The notes under the pieces: model-generated
The model's input: only the letters and a program-made list of their open reading frames with translations
Told to the model about the DNA's origin: nothing
The model's database searches: none
Shown: positions 36,402 to 44,993 of the stretch, in pieces
Layout of the letters: each line of letters opens with the position of its first letter
How positions within the stretch are numbered: position 1 is the stretch's first letter
NCBI GenBank assembly: GCA_947448025.1
Contig: CANFLV010000016.1
Coordinates: 43,852 to 107,851, forward strand
Source of the DNA: Oxalobacteraceae bacterium
GTDB taxonomy: Bacteria; Pseudomonadota; Gammaproteobacteria; Burkholderiales; Burkholderiaceae_D
Direction of reading: 5' to 3'
DNA: 64,000 bases
Made by a program: the position numbers and the translations under genes

Positions 36402-36439
36402 GCGACGAAGCTGGCACGCCCGATTTTTGTGCGTGAAAA

Positions 36440-36456
36440 TGCACTGTTAAAAGGCA
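36440..36456 (+). promoter_or_regulatory. Possible NtrC site upstream of amtB
   Basis: TGCACT, GTTAA, AAGGCA resembles the NtrC consensus TGCACC-N5-GGTGCA in 8-9 of 12 positions. It lies about 50 bases upstream of the sigma-54-like promoter. The match is imperfect in the right arm. Confidence 0.35.
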
Positions 36457-36504
36457 AATATTTCCGGGCTCAATGAAATCAAGGACTTAACTTTCCCCAT
36501 TTAA

Positions 36505-36520
36505 GGGCATAAAAATTGCT
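36505..36520 (+). promoter_or_regulatory. Sigma-54-type promoter of amtB
   Basis: GGGCAT, five A residues, TTGCT. The conserved -24 GG and -12 GC are correctly spaced (consensus TGGCAC-N5-TTGCW). The predicted start site, about 36531, gives a 40-base leader before amtB. Nitrogen-starvation control by NtrC is the usual regulation of amtB. Confidence 0.7.
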
Positions 36521-36570
36521 TAGCTGCACGGCAAATCAATTTTAATGCGCAATTATTGGGAGAAATAGTC

Positions 36571-37773
36571 TTGGATGCACTAAAAAATGGCGTCGATGCC
36601 TTGTTCATTATGCTCGGCGCAGTGATGATTCTGGCCATGCATGCCGGTTTCGCGTTTCTCGAACTCGGTACCGTACGCAAGAAAAACCAGGTCAATGCTC
36701 TCGTCAAAATCATTGCCGATTTTGCCGTGTCGACGATCGCCTACTTCTTCGTCGGCTACTACCTTGCTTATGGCGTGAGCTTCTTCGGCAGCGCAGAAAC
36801 GCTGGTGGCGCGCAATGGCTTCGAGTTGGTGAAGTTCTTCTTCCTGCTGACCTTCGCGGCAGCGATTCCCGCCATCGTCTCCGGCGGCATTGCCGAGCGC
36901 GCGAAATTCCATCCGCAGCTGGTCGCCACTGGCCTATTGGTCGCGCTGATCTATCCATTCTTTGAAGGCATGGTCTGGAATGGCCGCTTTGGTTTTCAGG
37001 CCTGGCTCAAGCTGATGTTCGATGCCGAGTTCCATGACTTCGCCGGTTCGGTCGTCGTGCACGCCGTCGGTGGCTGGGTCGCCTTGCCGGCCGTATTGTT
37101 GCTGGGCGCACGACGCGGACGCTATTCGAAAGATGGCGCGATCGCCGCGCATCCACCGTCGAGCATTCCCTTTCTGGCGCTGGGTGCCTGGATACTCACG
37201 GTCGGCTGGTTCGGCTTCAATGTGATGAGCGCGCAAACGGTCGACAAGATGAATGGCCTCGTCGCCGTGAATTCCTTGATGGCGATGGTCGGCGGCACAC
37301 TCGTGGCGCTGCTGATGGGTAAAAACGATCCCGGCTTTGTCTATAACGGTCCGCTCGCCGGACTGGTGGCAGTCTGCGCCGGCTCGGACCTGATGCATCC
37401 ATTGGGTGCGCTCGTCACGGGCGGCATTGCCGGCGCGATATTCGTGTGGATGTTTACGCTCACACAAAACAAATGGAAGATCGACGATGTGCTCGGCGTG
37501 TGGCCCTTGCATGGATTGTGCGGCGCATGGGGCGGAATTGCAGCGGGACTTTTCGGCCTGCAGTCGCTCGGCGGCGTCGGCGGGGTATCGATCTGGTCGC
37601 AGTTGATCGGCACTGTGCTCGGCATCGTCATTGCACTGGCCGGCAGTGCCGTGATTTACGGCGCGCTGAAAAAGCTAGTCGGCATTCGACTCGACGCGGA
37701 GCAGGAATTCGATGGCGCTGACCTCAGCATCCACAAGATCGGTGCAACGGCCGAACACGAAACGAGCTGGTAA
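36571..37773 (+). CDS. amtB: Ammonium transporter AmtB
   Basis: 400 residues, about eleven membrane helices. Ammonium channel of the Amt/Mep/Rh family. The pore twin histidines are in SVVVHAVGGWVALP and WPLHGLCGAWGGIAAGLFG (near 160 and 311). AFLELGTVRKKNQVNALVKI follows helix 1 and GGIAERAKFH is typical. It appears to start with TTG at 36571, seven bases after GGGAGA. No glnK gene is adjacent. Its place beside the ureide genes suits uptake or recapture of ammonium. Confidence 0.93.
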   Translation: MDALKNGVDALFIMLGAVMILAMHAGFAFLELGTVRKKNQVNALVKIIADFAVSTIAYFFVGYYLAYGVSFFGSAETLVARNGFELVKFFFLLTFAAAIPAIVSGGIAERAKFHPQLVATGLLVALIYPFFEGMVWNGRFGFQAWLKLMFDAEFHDFAGSVVVHAVGGWVALPAVLLLGARRGRYSKDGAIAAHPPSSIPFLALGAWILTVGWFGFNVMSAQTVDKMNGLVAVNSLMAMVGGTLVALLMGKNDPGFVYNGPLAGLVAVCAGSDLMHPLGALVTGGIAGAIFVWMFTLTQNKWKIDDVLGVWPLHGLCGAWGGIAAGLFGLQSLGGVGGVSIWSQLIGTVLGIVIALAGSAVIYGALKKLVGIRLDAEQEFDGADLSIHKIGATAEHETSW

Positions 37774-37814
37774 TCCTTGGTGCGGCGTCTGCTGACGCCG
37801 CACATTCGACCGGA

Positions 37815-39578
37815 TCAAGCCGCAGGTTTGGAGCGGAAATTGCGCAGGAAATCGAGCAAGACCTGCGCCGAGATTTCCGCATCGTCTGCCGTCATTACTT
37901 CCAGCGGATTATGGCTGATGCCGCCATTGCCGCAGCGCGTGAACAGCATGGCCACATCGGTCATTTCCGCCATCGCCATCGCATCATGTCCGGCGCCTGA
38001 AGGCAGCGCAAAGGGCGTAACGCCCGCACGTGCTGTCGCCGCAGTGAGCTGTTCCATCAGCCATGACGCGCAGGGCGCCGCCGCAGCGCGTACCAGCAAT
38101 TCCGACTGCAATTCAATGCCGCGCCGCGCACAGATTTCAGCAGCGCCCGCGAGGATATCGGCCACGGCCGCGTCGCGCGTCGCATCATCGGCAGCGCGGA
38201 TATCGAGCGATAGCTGGCAGCGTCCGGGAATCACATTCACCGAGCCATTCGGTACCTGCAGCTGACCGACCGTGCCGACCAGCGAGCCTTGATTTGCGCA
38301 GCGCTGTTCTACTAGCAGCACAATTTCCGCCGCAGCTGTCGCCGCATCGCGGCGCATGTCCATCGGCGTCGTACCCGCATGACTGGCCACGCCGCGCAAT
38401 TCCAGCAGATAGCGGCAGCTGCCGGCGATCGAGGTGACGATACCGACCGGCAGGTCCCGTTGCAGCAATACTGGTCCCTGTTCGATATGGACTTCCACGA
38501 AGCCGAGCACTGAAGCCGGATCACGCGCAATGCCTGCGATGTCGGCTTCTGCATGGCCGGCGGCCTGCAAAGCCGCTCGCATCGTTACGCCGTCTGCATC
38601 GGTCTTGTCGAGCAAGGCCATGTCGAAGCTGCCGGTGACGGCGGTGCTGCCCAGGAAAGTACTCTTGAAGCGCACGCCTTCCTCTTCAGCGAAGGCGATC
38701 ACTTCGATATGGAATGGTAACTTTTCGCCGCGCGCGTGCAAATGCTGCACGACCGCGATCGGCAGCAAGATGCCTTCGCGGCCATCGTATTTGCCGCCAT
38801 TGCGCACCGTGTCGTAGTGCGAACCCGTGAGCAGGGATTTGGCGTTTGCGTCATCGGACAGATAGCGGCCGACGACATTGCCGACGGCATCGATGTGTGC
38901 ATGCATGCCCGCTGTGCGCATCAGGCTGGCTATATGGGCAGCCGTCTTTTGATGGCTGTCGGTGAGATAAGCGCAGCTTAATGCATCACTCTCGTCACTC
39001 CAGGCGGCGAGTTCTTCGCACCATGCCATGACTGTTTTGCCTAGCGTCGGTGTGAAGTCGAACAAGTCATTGAGGCGCATTTCCGCAATGCGGCCGATCT
39101 GGCGCAGGCATTCGGCGATTTCATCGTCGCGGCGGTTCTTGTAACGGCGCGCGAAGGTCGCGATGATTTGCTGGCGCGTGTAGCCATTGCCATCGGGGCC
39201 TTTGACGGCGACGATAAAGGGGAAGCCGAATTTCGCGTTGTAGTCGGCATTGAGCTGGTGCAGCTTGGCGAATTCTTCGGTGTTACACAGATGCAGTCCG
39301 GCCTTGGCCTGTTCGCCCGTCGATTCGCGCGTGAGTTCACCCGCGATCGCGGCCTTGCCTGCGAGTTCCGGATGGGCGCGGATCAGTCCGAGCTGCTCGT
39401 CGATGCTGGCCTGGGCGACGACAGCTTGCAGTGCCTGCTTCAGGGCCGTCAGATTGGCGAACGGCCGCTGGCTCGCAGCGCGTTCCGGAATCCACGGTGA
39501 GTGTTCGTAAATGCCATGCAAGGCGGTGACAAATTCGGCGGCGTCCAGCCGATTTAATTCTTCGAGGGTCATGATCAT
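37815..39578 (-). CDS. Fused OHCU decarboxylase / allantoate amidohydrolase (UraD-AllC)
   Basis: 587 residues in two enzymes. Residues about 1-170 are 2-oxo-4-hydroxy-4-carboxy-5-ureidoimidazoline decarboxylase: IRAHPELAGKAAIAGELT (catalytic His) and LNADYNAKFGFPFIVAVKG. Residues about 175-587 are an M20-type allantoate amidohydrolase: GSHYDTVRNGGKYDGREGIL (metal His/Asp), FAEEEGVRFKSTFLGS (Glu pair) and GAGHDAMAMAEMTDVAMLF near the end. It would make S-allantoin and later degrade allantoate, the steps on either side of PuuE. Start 39578 overlaps the puuE stop (ATGA). Confidence 0.92.
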   Translation of the reverse strand: MIMTLEELNRLDAAEFVTALHGIYEHSPWIPERAASQRPFANLTALKQALQAVVAQASIDEQLGLIRAHPELAGKAAIAGELTRESTGEQAKAGLHLCNTEEFAKLHQLNADYNAKFGFPFIVAVKGPDGNGYTRQQIIATFARRYKNRRDDEIAECLRQIGRIAEMRLNDLFDFTPTLGKTVMAWCEELAAWSDESDALSCAYLTDSHQKTAAHIASLMRTAGMHAHIDAVGNVVGRYLSDDANAKSLLTGSHYDTVRNGGKYDGREGILLPIAVVQHLHARGEKLPFHIEVIAFAEEEGVRFKSTFLGSTAVTGSFDMALLDKTDADGVTMRAALQAAGHAEADIAGIARDPASVLGFVEVHIEQGPVLLQRDLPVGIVTSIAGSCRYLLELRGVASHAGTTPMDMRRDAATAAAEIVLLVEQRCANQGSLVGTVGQLQVPNGSVNVIPGRCQLSLDIRAADDATRDAAVADILAGAAEICARRGIELQSELLVRAAAAPCASWLMEQLTAATARAGVTPFALPSGAGHDAMAMAEMTDVAMLFTRCGNGGISHNPLEVMTADDAEISAQVLLDFLRNFRSKPAA

Positions 39579-40534
39579 GCTGCGCTAAATGGGTGGGTGG
39601 CGCGCCAGTGGTTGGCGATGTCGATGCGGCGCGTGATCCAGACCTTGTCATGTGACTGCACATAATCGAGGAAGCGTGCCAAGGCTGCAGCGCGACCGGG
39701 CCGGCCGACGACGCGGCAATGCAGGCCGACCGACAGCATCTTCGGCGCATTCAAGCCATCGGGATCGCCTTCGGCATAGAGCACATCGAAAGCGTCTTTC
39801 AGGTAATCGAAAAACTGCGTACCCGAATTGAAGCCTTGCGCCGCGGCGAAACGCATGTCGTTCGTGTCCAGCGTGTAGGGCACGATCAGCTGCGGCGTCG
39901 TCGTCTCGTCGCCATCGGGCGCCGTGATGCGCACCTGCTCCCAGAATGGCAGGTCGTCGCCGTAGTAATCGGCGTCATAGGCAAAGCCGCCATGCTCGGC
40001 CACCAGCCGGCGCGTATTCGGTGAATCGCGCCCGGTGTACCAGCCCAGCGGTGCTGTACCAGTCAGTTCACGCATGATCTGTACGGCCTCGTTCAGGTGC
40101 GCGCGTTCGGTGGCTATGTCCATGTGCTGGTAACTGATCCAGCGCAAACCATGGCAGGCGATTTCGTGGCCGAGCTCGCGAAACGCCGCGACAGCTTCCG
40201 GATTGCGCTGCAAGGCCATCGCTACACCAAAAATCGTCAGCGGAATCTGGCGCTGCTCGAACATGCGCAGCAGCCGCCACAGGCCCGCGCGCGAGCCGTA
40301 TTCATACAGCGACTCCATGCTCATATGGCGCATCTCGAAAGCTTGTGCACCGATGATTTCGGAGAGGAAGGTCTCGGAGGCGCGGTCGCCATGCAGGACG
40401 CTGTTTTCAGCGCCTTCTTCATAGTTCAGTACGAACTGCAGCGCGATGCGCGCGCCAAAGGGCCATTGCGCGTGCGGCGGCGTGCGGCCGTAGCCGATCA
40501 GGTCACGCGGGTAGTCTGGGTTTGTCTTGTTCAA
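39575..40534 (-). CDS. puuE: Allantoinase PuuE (polysaccharide-deacetylase fold)
   Basis: 319 residues. Hydrolyses allantoin to allantoate; this type is unrelated to classical amidohydrolase allantoinases. Family signatures are YPRDLIGYGRTPPHAQWPFG (about 7-26), FVLNYEEGAENSVLHGD, GHEIACHGLRWISYQ and PLGWYTGRDSPNTRRLV. The start codon appears to be TTG at 40534, preceded by AGGTG. It is first of a two-gene operon with the UraD-AllC fusion and diverges from uraH. Confidence 0.94.
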   Translation of the reverse strand: MNKTNPDYPRDLIGYGRTPPHAQWPFGARIALQFVLNYEEGAENSVLHGDRASETFLSEIIGAQAFEMRHMSMESLYEYGSRAGLWRLLRMFEQRQIPLTIFGVAMALQRNPEAVAAFRELGHEIACHGLRWISYQHMDIATERAHLNEAVQIMRELTGTAPLGWYTGRDSPNTRRLVAEHGGFAYDADYYGDDLPFWEQVRITAPDGDETTTPQLIVPYTLDTNDMRFAAAQGFNSGTQFFDYLKDAFDVLYAEGDPDGLNAPKMLSVGLHCRVVGRPGRAAALARFLDYVQSHDKVWITRRIDIANHWRATHPFSAA

Positions 40535-40554
40535 GCTGCACCTGTCGAATCTGT

Positions 40555-40576
40555 CATATATTCACAATCATATATG
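40555..40576. promoter_or_regulatory. Palindrome in the puuE-uraH divergent intergenic region
   Basis: Arms CATATAT and ATATATG flank an 8-base spacer, TCACAATC. It lies 21 bases before the puuE start and 67 bases before uraH. A regulator of the ureide genes could bind here and act on both directions. No regulator gene is adjacent. Confidence 0.55.
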
Positions 40577-40642
40577 TCCCGCGCCGGATCAGTATAAGAT
40601 TTGGCACATAAACGGGTGAGCCGGTCAGATATAGGAAAAATC

Positions 40643-40996
40643 ATGGGAAAGTTAAGTACGCACGTCCTCGATGTCACGCAAGGCAAGCCAGGTGCTGGTG
40701 TCGCCATCGCGCTGTATGAAGTCAAGGATGGCGCGCGCACGCTGCAGAAGCGCGTCGAGACGAATGCCGACGGCCGCTGCGATGCACCGCTGCTGGCTGG
40801 CGACGAGATGCGCGCCGGCCAGTTCGAACTGGTGTTTGGCGCCGGCGATTATTTCGCGCGCCAGGGCGTCGATTTACCCACGCCGCGTTTCATCGATGAA
40901 GTCGTGATCGCCTTCGGCATTGCCGATCCGGCGCAGAATTATCATGTACCGTTGGTGGTGTCACCGTGGTCATATTCGACTTATCGCGGCAGCTGA
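40643..40996 (+). CDS. uraH: 5-Hydroxyisourate hydrolase (transthyretin-like)
   Basis: 117 residues. Hydrolyses 5-hydroxyisourate, the product of urate oxidation, to OHCU. Start 40643 (MGKLSTHVLDVTQGKPG) follows AGGAAAAA. The N-terminal LSTHVLDVTQGKPGAGV supplies the catalytic His, DFFAR-like GAGDYFARQG lies mid-chain, and the C-terminal YSTYRGS is the hallmark that separates HIUase from transthyretin. No periplasmic signal is present, so it is cytosolic, like the UraD-AllC fusion. Confidence 0.95.
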   Translation: MGKLSTHVLDVTQGKPGAGVAIALYEVKDGARTLQKRVETNADGRCDAPLLAGDEMRAGQFELVFGAGDYFARQGVDLPTPRFIDEVVIAFGIADPAQNYHVPLVVSPWSYSTYRGS

Positions 40997-41149
40997 AGCA
41001 GAATTTTTGCAGCACTTATTGCAATAATTTCAACTTTGGTGAGAAATTTCGTTCGCGAGTAGCTTCTGTGGCGCCTTGTTAAAGGCGGCATGGGATGTGC
41101 TCGGGCCAGCTCTCGTCTATACTTGGGTTACCTATTCCGAGGAAGATGC

Positions 41150-43315
41150 ATGAAGCAGAAATTGTTATCGATTTTGCTCGCGTTTGCCGCAGCGACCGCA
41201 GCAAACGCATTGAACGCAGCAAACCCGCCAGTATTAACGCAGCAGGACGGGCAGGCCAAGGCCGCTTTCCTGACCGCGAATGTACTGAGCCGCTTTCATT
41301 ACAAGGCAATGCCACTCGACGACGCAATGTCGGAAAAGATTTTCGAGCGCTATCTGAAGGCGCTCGACCCGGCAAAATTATTCTTTGTACAAGCTGACAT
41401 CGACCAGTTTGCCGCCGCGCGCACGAAACTCGATGATGCGATCAATAGCGGTGACCTGAAAATTCCGTTTGCAATGTTCAATCTGTATGAGGCGCGTATG
41501 CTCGAGCGCCTCACGTATGCGCGCAAACTGCTGGCGCAAGGCTTTGATTTCGATCAGAAGGAAAGCTTTCAATTCGATCGCACGAAGGAGTCCTGGCCCA
41601 AAAACGAAGCCGAACTTAATGATCTCTGGCGCAAACGCGTCAAGAATGAGTGGCTGCGCCTGAAGCTGGCGGACAAGGATGACAAGACGATACGCGAAAC
41701 GCTGACCAAGCGCTATGACGGATCTATCGCGCGCGCCGGCCGCATCAAGAGCGACGACGTGTTCCAGATGTTCATGAATGCCTATGCGACCTCGATCGAG
41801 CCGCATACCGATTACCTCGGCCCGCGCGACTCGGCCAATTTCAATATTTCGATGAAGCTGTCGCTGGTCGGCATCGGCGCTGTGCTGCAGGAGCGCGACG
41901 AATACACGACCATCCGCGAGCTGGTGGCCGGTGGTCCGGCGGCGCGTTCGGATAAGCTCAAGGTCGGTGACCGTATCGTCGGCGTGGGGCAGGGCGCAGG
42001 CAGTGTGCCGACCGATGTCGTCGGCTGGCGCATTGACGATGTCGTGAACTTGATTCGCGGCGCCAAAGACAGCGTGGTCTTGCTCGACATTTTGCCGGCC
42101 GATGCGGTCACGGATGCCAAGCACAAGCTGGTCACGCTCACGCGCGACAATATTCGCCTCGAGCAGCAGGCCGCGAAAAAATCCGTCATCGAGACCAAGG
42201 ACGGCGGCGTCACGCGCCAGACCGGCGTGATTTCATTGCCGACGTTTTATCTTGATTTCGATGCGCGCAGCAAGGGTGACGCCAATTTCAAGAGCGCCAC
42301 GCGCGACGTCGCGAAGTTATTGAATGAGCTCAAAAAGGACAAGATCGATAATGTCCTGATCGACTTGCGCAACAATGGCGGCGGCTCGCTCACGGAAGCG
42401 ATTGAACTGACCGGCCTGTTCATCGGCAAGGGACCCGTCGTGCAGCAGCGTGATTCGCAAGGCAAGATCAGTGTGGAAAGCGACAAAATCGCCGCGCCGA
42501 TCTGGACCGGTGCGGTCGGTGTATTGATCAATCGTGGCTCGGCATCGGCATCGGAAATTTTTGCGGCGGCGATCCAGGATTACGGCCGCGGCTTGATCAT
42601 CGGCGAGCCCAGCTTTGGCAAAGGCACCGTGCAAACCATGGTCAACCTCGACCAGATGGTGCGTAATGAAAAGTCCAAGCTTGGCGAATTGAAGATGACG
42701 GTGGCGCAGTTCTTCCGCATCAATGGCGGCACGACTCAGCTGCGCGGCGTCACGCCCGATATCAGCTTCCCGACGATTTCCGACACGGAGTCCTTCGGCG
42801 AATCGAGTTATGACAATGCGCTGCCATGGACGCAGATCGCGCCGGCCGACTATCACGTCGCTGGCGACTTGAAATCTCTGGTGCCGCTGCTGCAGATGCG
42901 CCATGAAGCGCGGGTCGCAAAGAACAAGGATTTCCAGTACCTCAAGGAAGACATCGCCGAACTCAAAATCCAGCGCAAGAAGACCACGATCTCGCTCAAT
43001 GAAGCCGAGCGGCGCAAGGAATTGGATGCACAGGAAGCGCGCATCAAGTCGCGCAAGAGCAAACGCGTGCTCAGCGACGACGGCAGTGATGAGGAAGGCT
43101 TGTCGGGCAAGGATGATGGCTTGCAGGCGAATGAGCGTAATCTCGCCTCCGAGCTGGCCGCTGAAAAATCCCGCAAGAATGCCAAGGATGTCTTGTTAAA
43201 CGAAGCTGCGACCATCCTCAGCGATGAAGCCGACTTCCTCAAGAAGGACACCAAGCTCGCTGCGCGGGTCAAGAGCAAGACGCCTGCCGATTCGGTGGAA
43301 AAAGTCACCCGCTAA
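41150..43315 (+). CDS. prc: Carboxy-terminal processing protease, Prc/Tsp family (S41)
   Basis: 721 residues. Signal peptide at about 1-23 (LLSILLAFAAATAANA). An N-terminal Tsp helical region precedes a PDZ domain near 245-330 (SLVGIGAVLQERDEYTTIRE, GGPAARSDKLKVGDRIVGVG). The S41 core has LIDLRNNGGGSLTEAIELTG and the Ser/Lys dyad in NRGSASASEIFAAA (about 465) and GEPSFGKGTVQTMV (about 490). A charged C-terminal DUF3340-like part follows. It processes or degrades periplasmic proteins. Start 41150 has GAGGAAG six bases upstream. It sits between uraH and puuD without evident link to purines. Confidence 0.92.
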   Translation: MKQKLLSILLAFAAATAANALNAANPPVLTQQDGQAKAAFLTANVLSRFHYKAMPLDDAMSEKIFERYLKALDPAKLFFVQADIDQFAAARTKLDDAINSGDLKIPFAMFNLYEARMLERLTYARKLLAQGFDFDQKESFQFDRTKESWPKNEAELNDLWRKRVKNEWLRLKLADKDDKTIRETLTKRYDGSIARAGRIKSDDVFQMFMNAYATSIEPHTDYLGPRDSANFNISMKLSLVGIGAVLQERDEYTTIRELVAGGPAARSDKLKVGDRIVGVGQGAGSVPTDVVGWRIDDVVNLIRGAKDSVVLLDILPADAVTDAKHKLVTLTRDNIRLEQQAAKKSVIETKDGGVTRQTGVISLPTFYLDFDARSKGDANFKSATRDVAKLLNELKKDKIDNVLIDLRNNGGGSLTEAIELTGLFIGKGPVVQQRDSQGKISVESDKIAAPIWTGAVGVLINRGSASASEIFAAAIQDYGRGLIIGEPSFGKGTVQTMVNLDQMVRNEKSKLGELKMTVAQFFRINGGTTQLRGVTPDISFPTISDTESFGESSYDNALPWTQIAPADYHVAGDLKSLVPLLQMRHEARVAKNKDFQYLKEDIAELKIQRKKTTISLNEAERRKELDAQEARIKSRKSKRVLSDDGSDEEGLSGKDDGLQANERNLASELAAEKSRKNAKDVLLNEAATILSDEADFLKKDTKLAARVKSKTPADSVEKVTR

Positions 43316-43432
43316 GACTTATACGACCGCCGCTTTTGCCGGTGGTCGATGACTATATTCAATTCGATATGTCCGTTATCAGCGGTATTTGACAACGGCA
43401 GACGCGAAACCGCCTATCGTGGCGGAATGTCC

Positions 43433-43470
43433 GGGACTGCGTCCCTTATCTTATGGGACTGCGTCCCTTA
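43433..43470. repeat. Two direct copies of a small palindrome upstream of puuD
   Basis: GGGACTGCGTCCCTTA occurs exactly twice, at 43433-43448 and 43455-43470. Each copy contains the dyad GGGAC-TGC-GTCCC. The copies start 22 bases apart, about two DNA turns, and the second ends 22 bases before the puuD ATG. The layout suggests cooperative binding of a dimeric regulator or a translation-blocking RNA structure. Confidence 0.7.
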
Positions 43471-43492
43471 CTTTGCCGCTAAAAATAAAATT

Positions 43493-44695
43493 ATGGATGC
43501 CATCTTGCTCACCTACGGCCTGGAATGGCTCAATCTTCTTGGCCGCTGGCTGCATCTGATTACCGGCATCGCCTGGATCGGTGCCTCGTTTTACTTCGTC
43601 TGGCTGGATAATTCGATACGCCCGCCCAAGGCCGGCTCGGAACTCGAGCGTCAGGGCGTCTCGGGCGAACTGTGGGCGATCCATGGCGGCGGCTTCTACA
43701 ATCCGCAAAAATACCTGCTCGCACCGAAGGAATTACCTGAGACGCTGCACTGGTTCAAATGGGAAGCCTACGCAACCTGGCTGTCTGGCTTTGCGATGCT
43801 CATCATCGTGTATTACGCTAACGCGCAAGCCATGCTGATTGATCCGGCCGTGGCCAACCTGACGAGTGCACAGGCCATCGGCGTAGGTCTCGGCGCGCTG
43901 GTCATCGGCTGGACCGTCTATGACCTGCTGTGCCGCACCAAGCTCGGTCAGACCGAGGGCCTGTTCGGCATCATCATTTACCTGCTCATCGTGCTGGCGG
44001 CTTATGTGCTCACGCATCTGTTAAGTGGCCGCGCGGCTTACCTGCATGTGGGTGCGATGATGGGCACCATGATGGTAGGGAATGTGCTGATGGTGATCAT
44101 TCCGGGGCAGCGCAAGATGGTCGCGGCGATGAGCGCTGGTCAGACGCCGGACCCGATCTACGGCAAACGCGGTAAGCAGCGCAGCGTGCACAATAATTAT
44201 TTTACCTTGCCGGTGCTGTTCATCATGATCAGCAATCACTACGGCATGACATATAACCATCCCTATAACTGGCTGGTGCTGGCGGCGATCATGGCAGCGG
44301 GCGTATCGATCCGCCATTTCTTCAACCTGCGCCATCGCGAGCGCGTCGAATGGCGTTTTGTTGTTCTGGGCGTGGCGATTCTGCTCGGTGTGGCGATTGC
44401 CCTGGCGCCCAAGCCGGTAGTGCGCACGGCGGCTGCCAATGTCGATTTTGCGCAGGTGCAGGCGATCGTTGCGCAACGCTGCGTGACTTGCCACGCTGCG
44501 AACCCTGCGCAGCCGGGATTCGCCACTGCGCCGGCTGGCGTCATGCTCGACAAGCCTGAGCTGATACGCCTGCATGCGGCGCGCGTGTATCAGCAGGTCG
44601 TGCAATTGAAGGCCATGCCGATCGGGAATCTGACGCAGATTACCGAGCAGGAGCGGGCAGTGATTGGGGCCTGGTTTGAGGGTGGGGCTAAGTAA
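43493..44695 (+). CDS. puuD: Membrane-bound urate hydroxylase PuuD with cytochrome c domain
   Basis: 400 residues. Oxidises urate to 5-hydroxyisourate, passing electrons to a fused cytochrome c rather than making peroxide. About eight or nine membrane helices (LLGRWLHLITGIAWIGASFY at about 14-33; FMISNHYGMTYNHPYNWLV-like mid part) precede a C-terminal haem c motif CVTCHAANPAQPG (about 323-335). Start 43493 (MDAILLTYGLEWLN) matches family starts; longer frames run through the upstream repeats. No good ribosome site is seen. It replaces a soluble uricase in this pathway. Confidence 0.93.
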   Translation: MDAILLTYGLEWLNLLGRWLHLITGIAWIGASFYFVWLDNSIRPPKAGSELERQGVSGELWAIHGGGFYNPQKYLLAPKELPETLHWFKWEAYATWLSGFAMLIIVYYANAQAMLIDPAVANLTSAQAIGVGLGALVIGWTVYDLLCRTKLGQTEGLFGIIIYLLIVLAAYVLTHLLSGRAAYLHVGAMMGTMMVGNVLMVIIPGQRKMVAAMSAGQTPDPIYGKRGKQRSVHNNYFTLPVLFIMISNHYGMTYNHPYNWLVLAAIMAAGVSIRHFFNLRHRERVEWRFVVLGVAILLGVAIALAPKPVVRTAAANVDFAQVQAIVAQRCVTCHAANPAQPGFATAPAGVMLDKPELIRLHAARVYQQVVQLKAMPIGNLTQITEQERAVIGAWFEGGAK

Positions 44696-44760
44696 ATGCT
44701 GTCTATAAAACAATAAAGCGGGCCCCATGCGCTTGCTTTATCTGTGGATTTACTTCTCAT

Positions 44761-44785
44761 ACAGGGCAGGCTATGCCCTGTTTTC
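44761..44785 (+). terminator. Hairpin in the puuD to repeat-protein gap
   Basis: ACAGGGCA / TGCCCTGT with a 5-base loop and a short T4 run, 66 bases after puuD. It probably separates puuD from the large repeat-protein gene. The rest of the 298-base gap holds an extended -10-like TGC-TATTAT at 44903-44911 without a clear -35. Confidence 0.6.
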
Positions 44786-44993
44786 ATATGTGTCGCCATT
44801 GATACCACCAAGCCGGCGTTCGCCTATCCCCCTCACTCACACATTGGGAAAGAATTTTGGTAATGACTACTCAATTGGGTCATATTTCCCGATGGTAATT
44901 TTTGCTATTATGCTCAGCTTCGCTTGCCTGCTCCGACCGTTCTAGTTTCCATGTACGGGGATGGCACCAAACCAGTGTAAATGAGAGAGAAAA

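Noticed and set aside
36412..36427. Sigma-54-like TGGCACG before amtB
   Set aside because: The -24 part fits but the -12 GC is missing at the right distance; the site at 36505-36520 is better.
43349..43492. Longer N-terminus of PuuD
   Set aside because: The extension runs through the exact double repeat and does not resemble PuuD starts; MDAILLTYG matches the family start.
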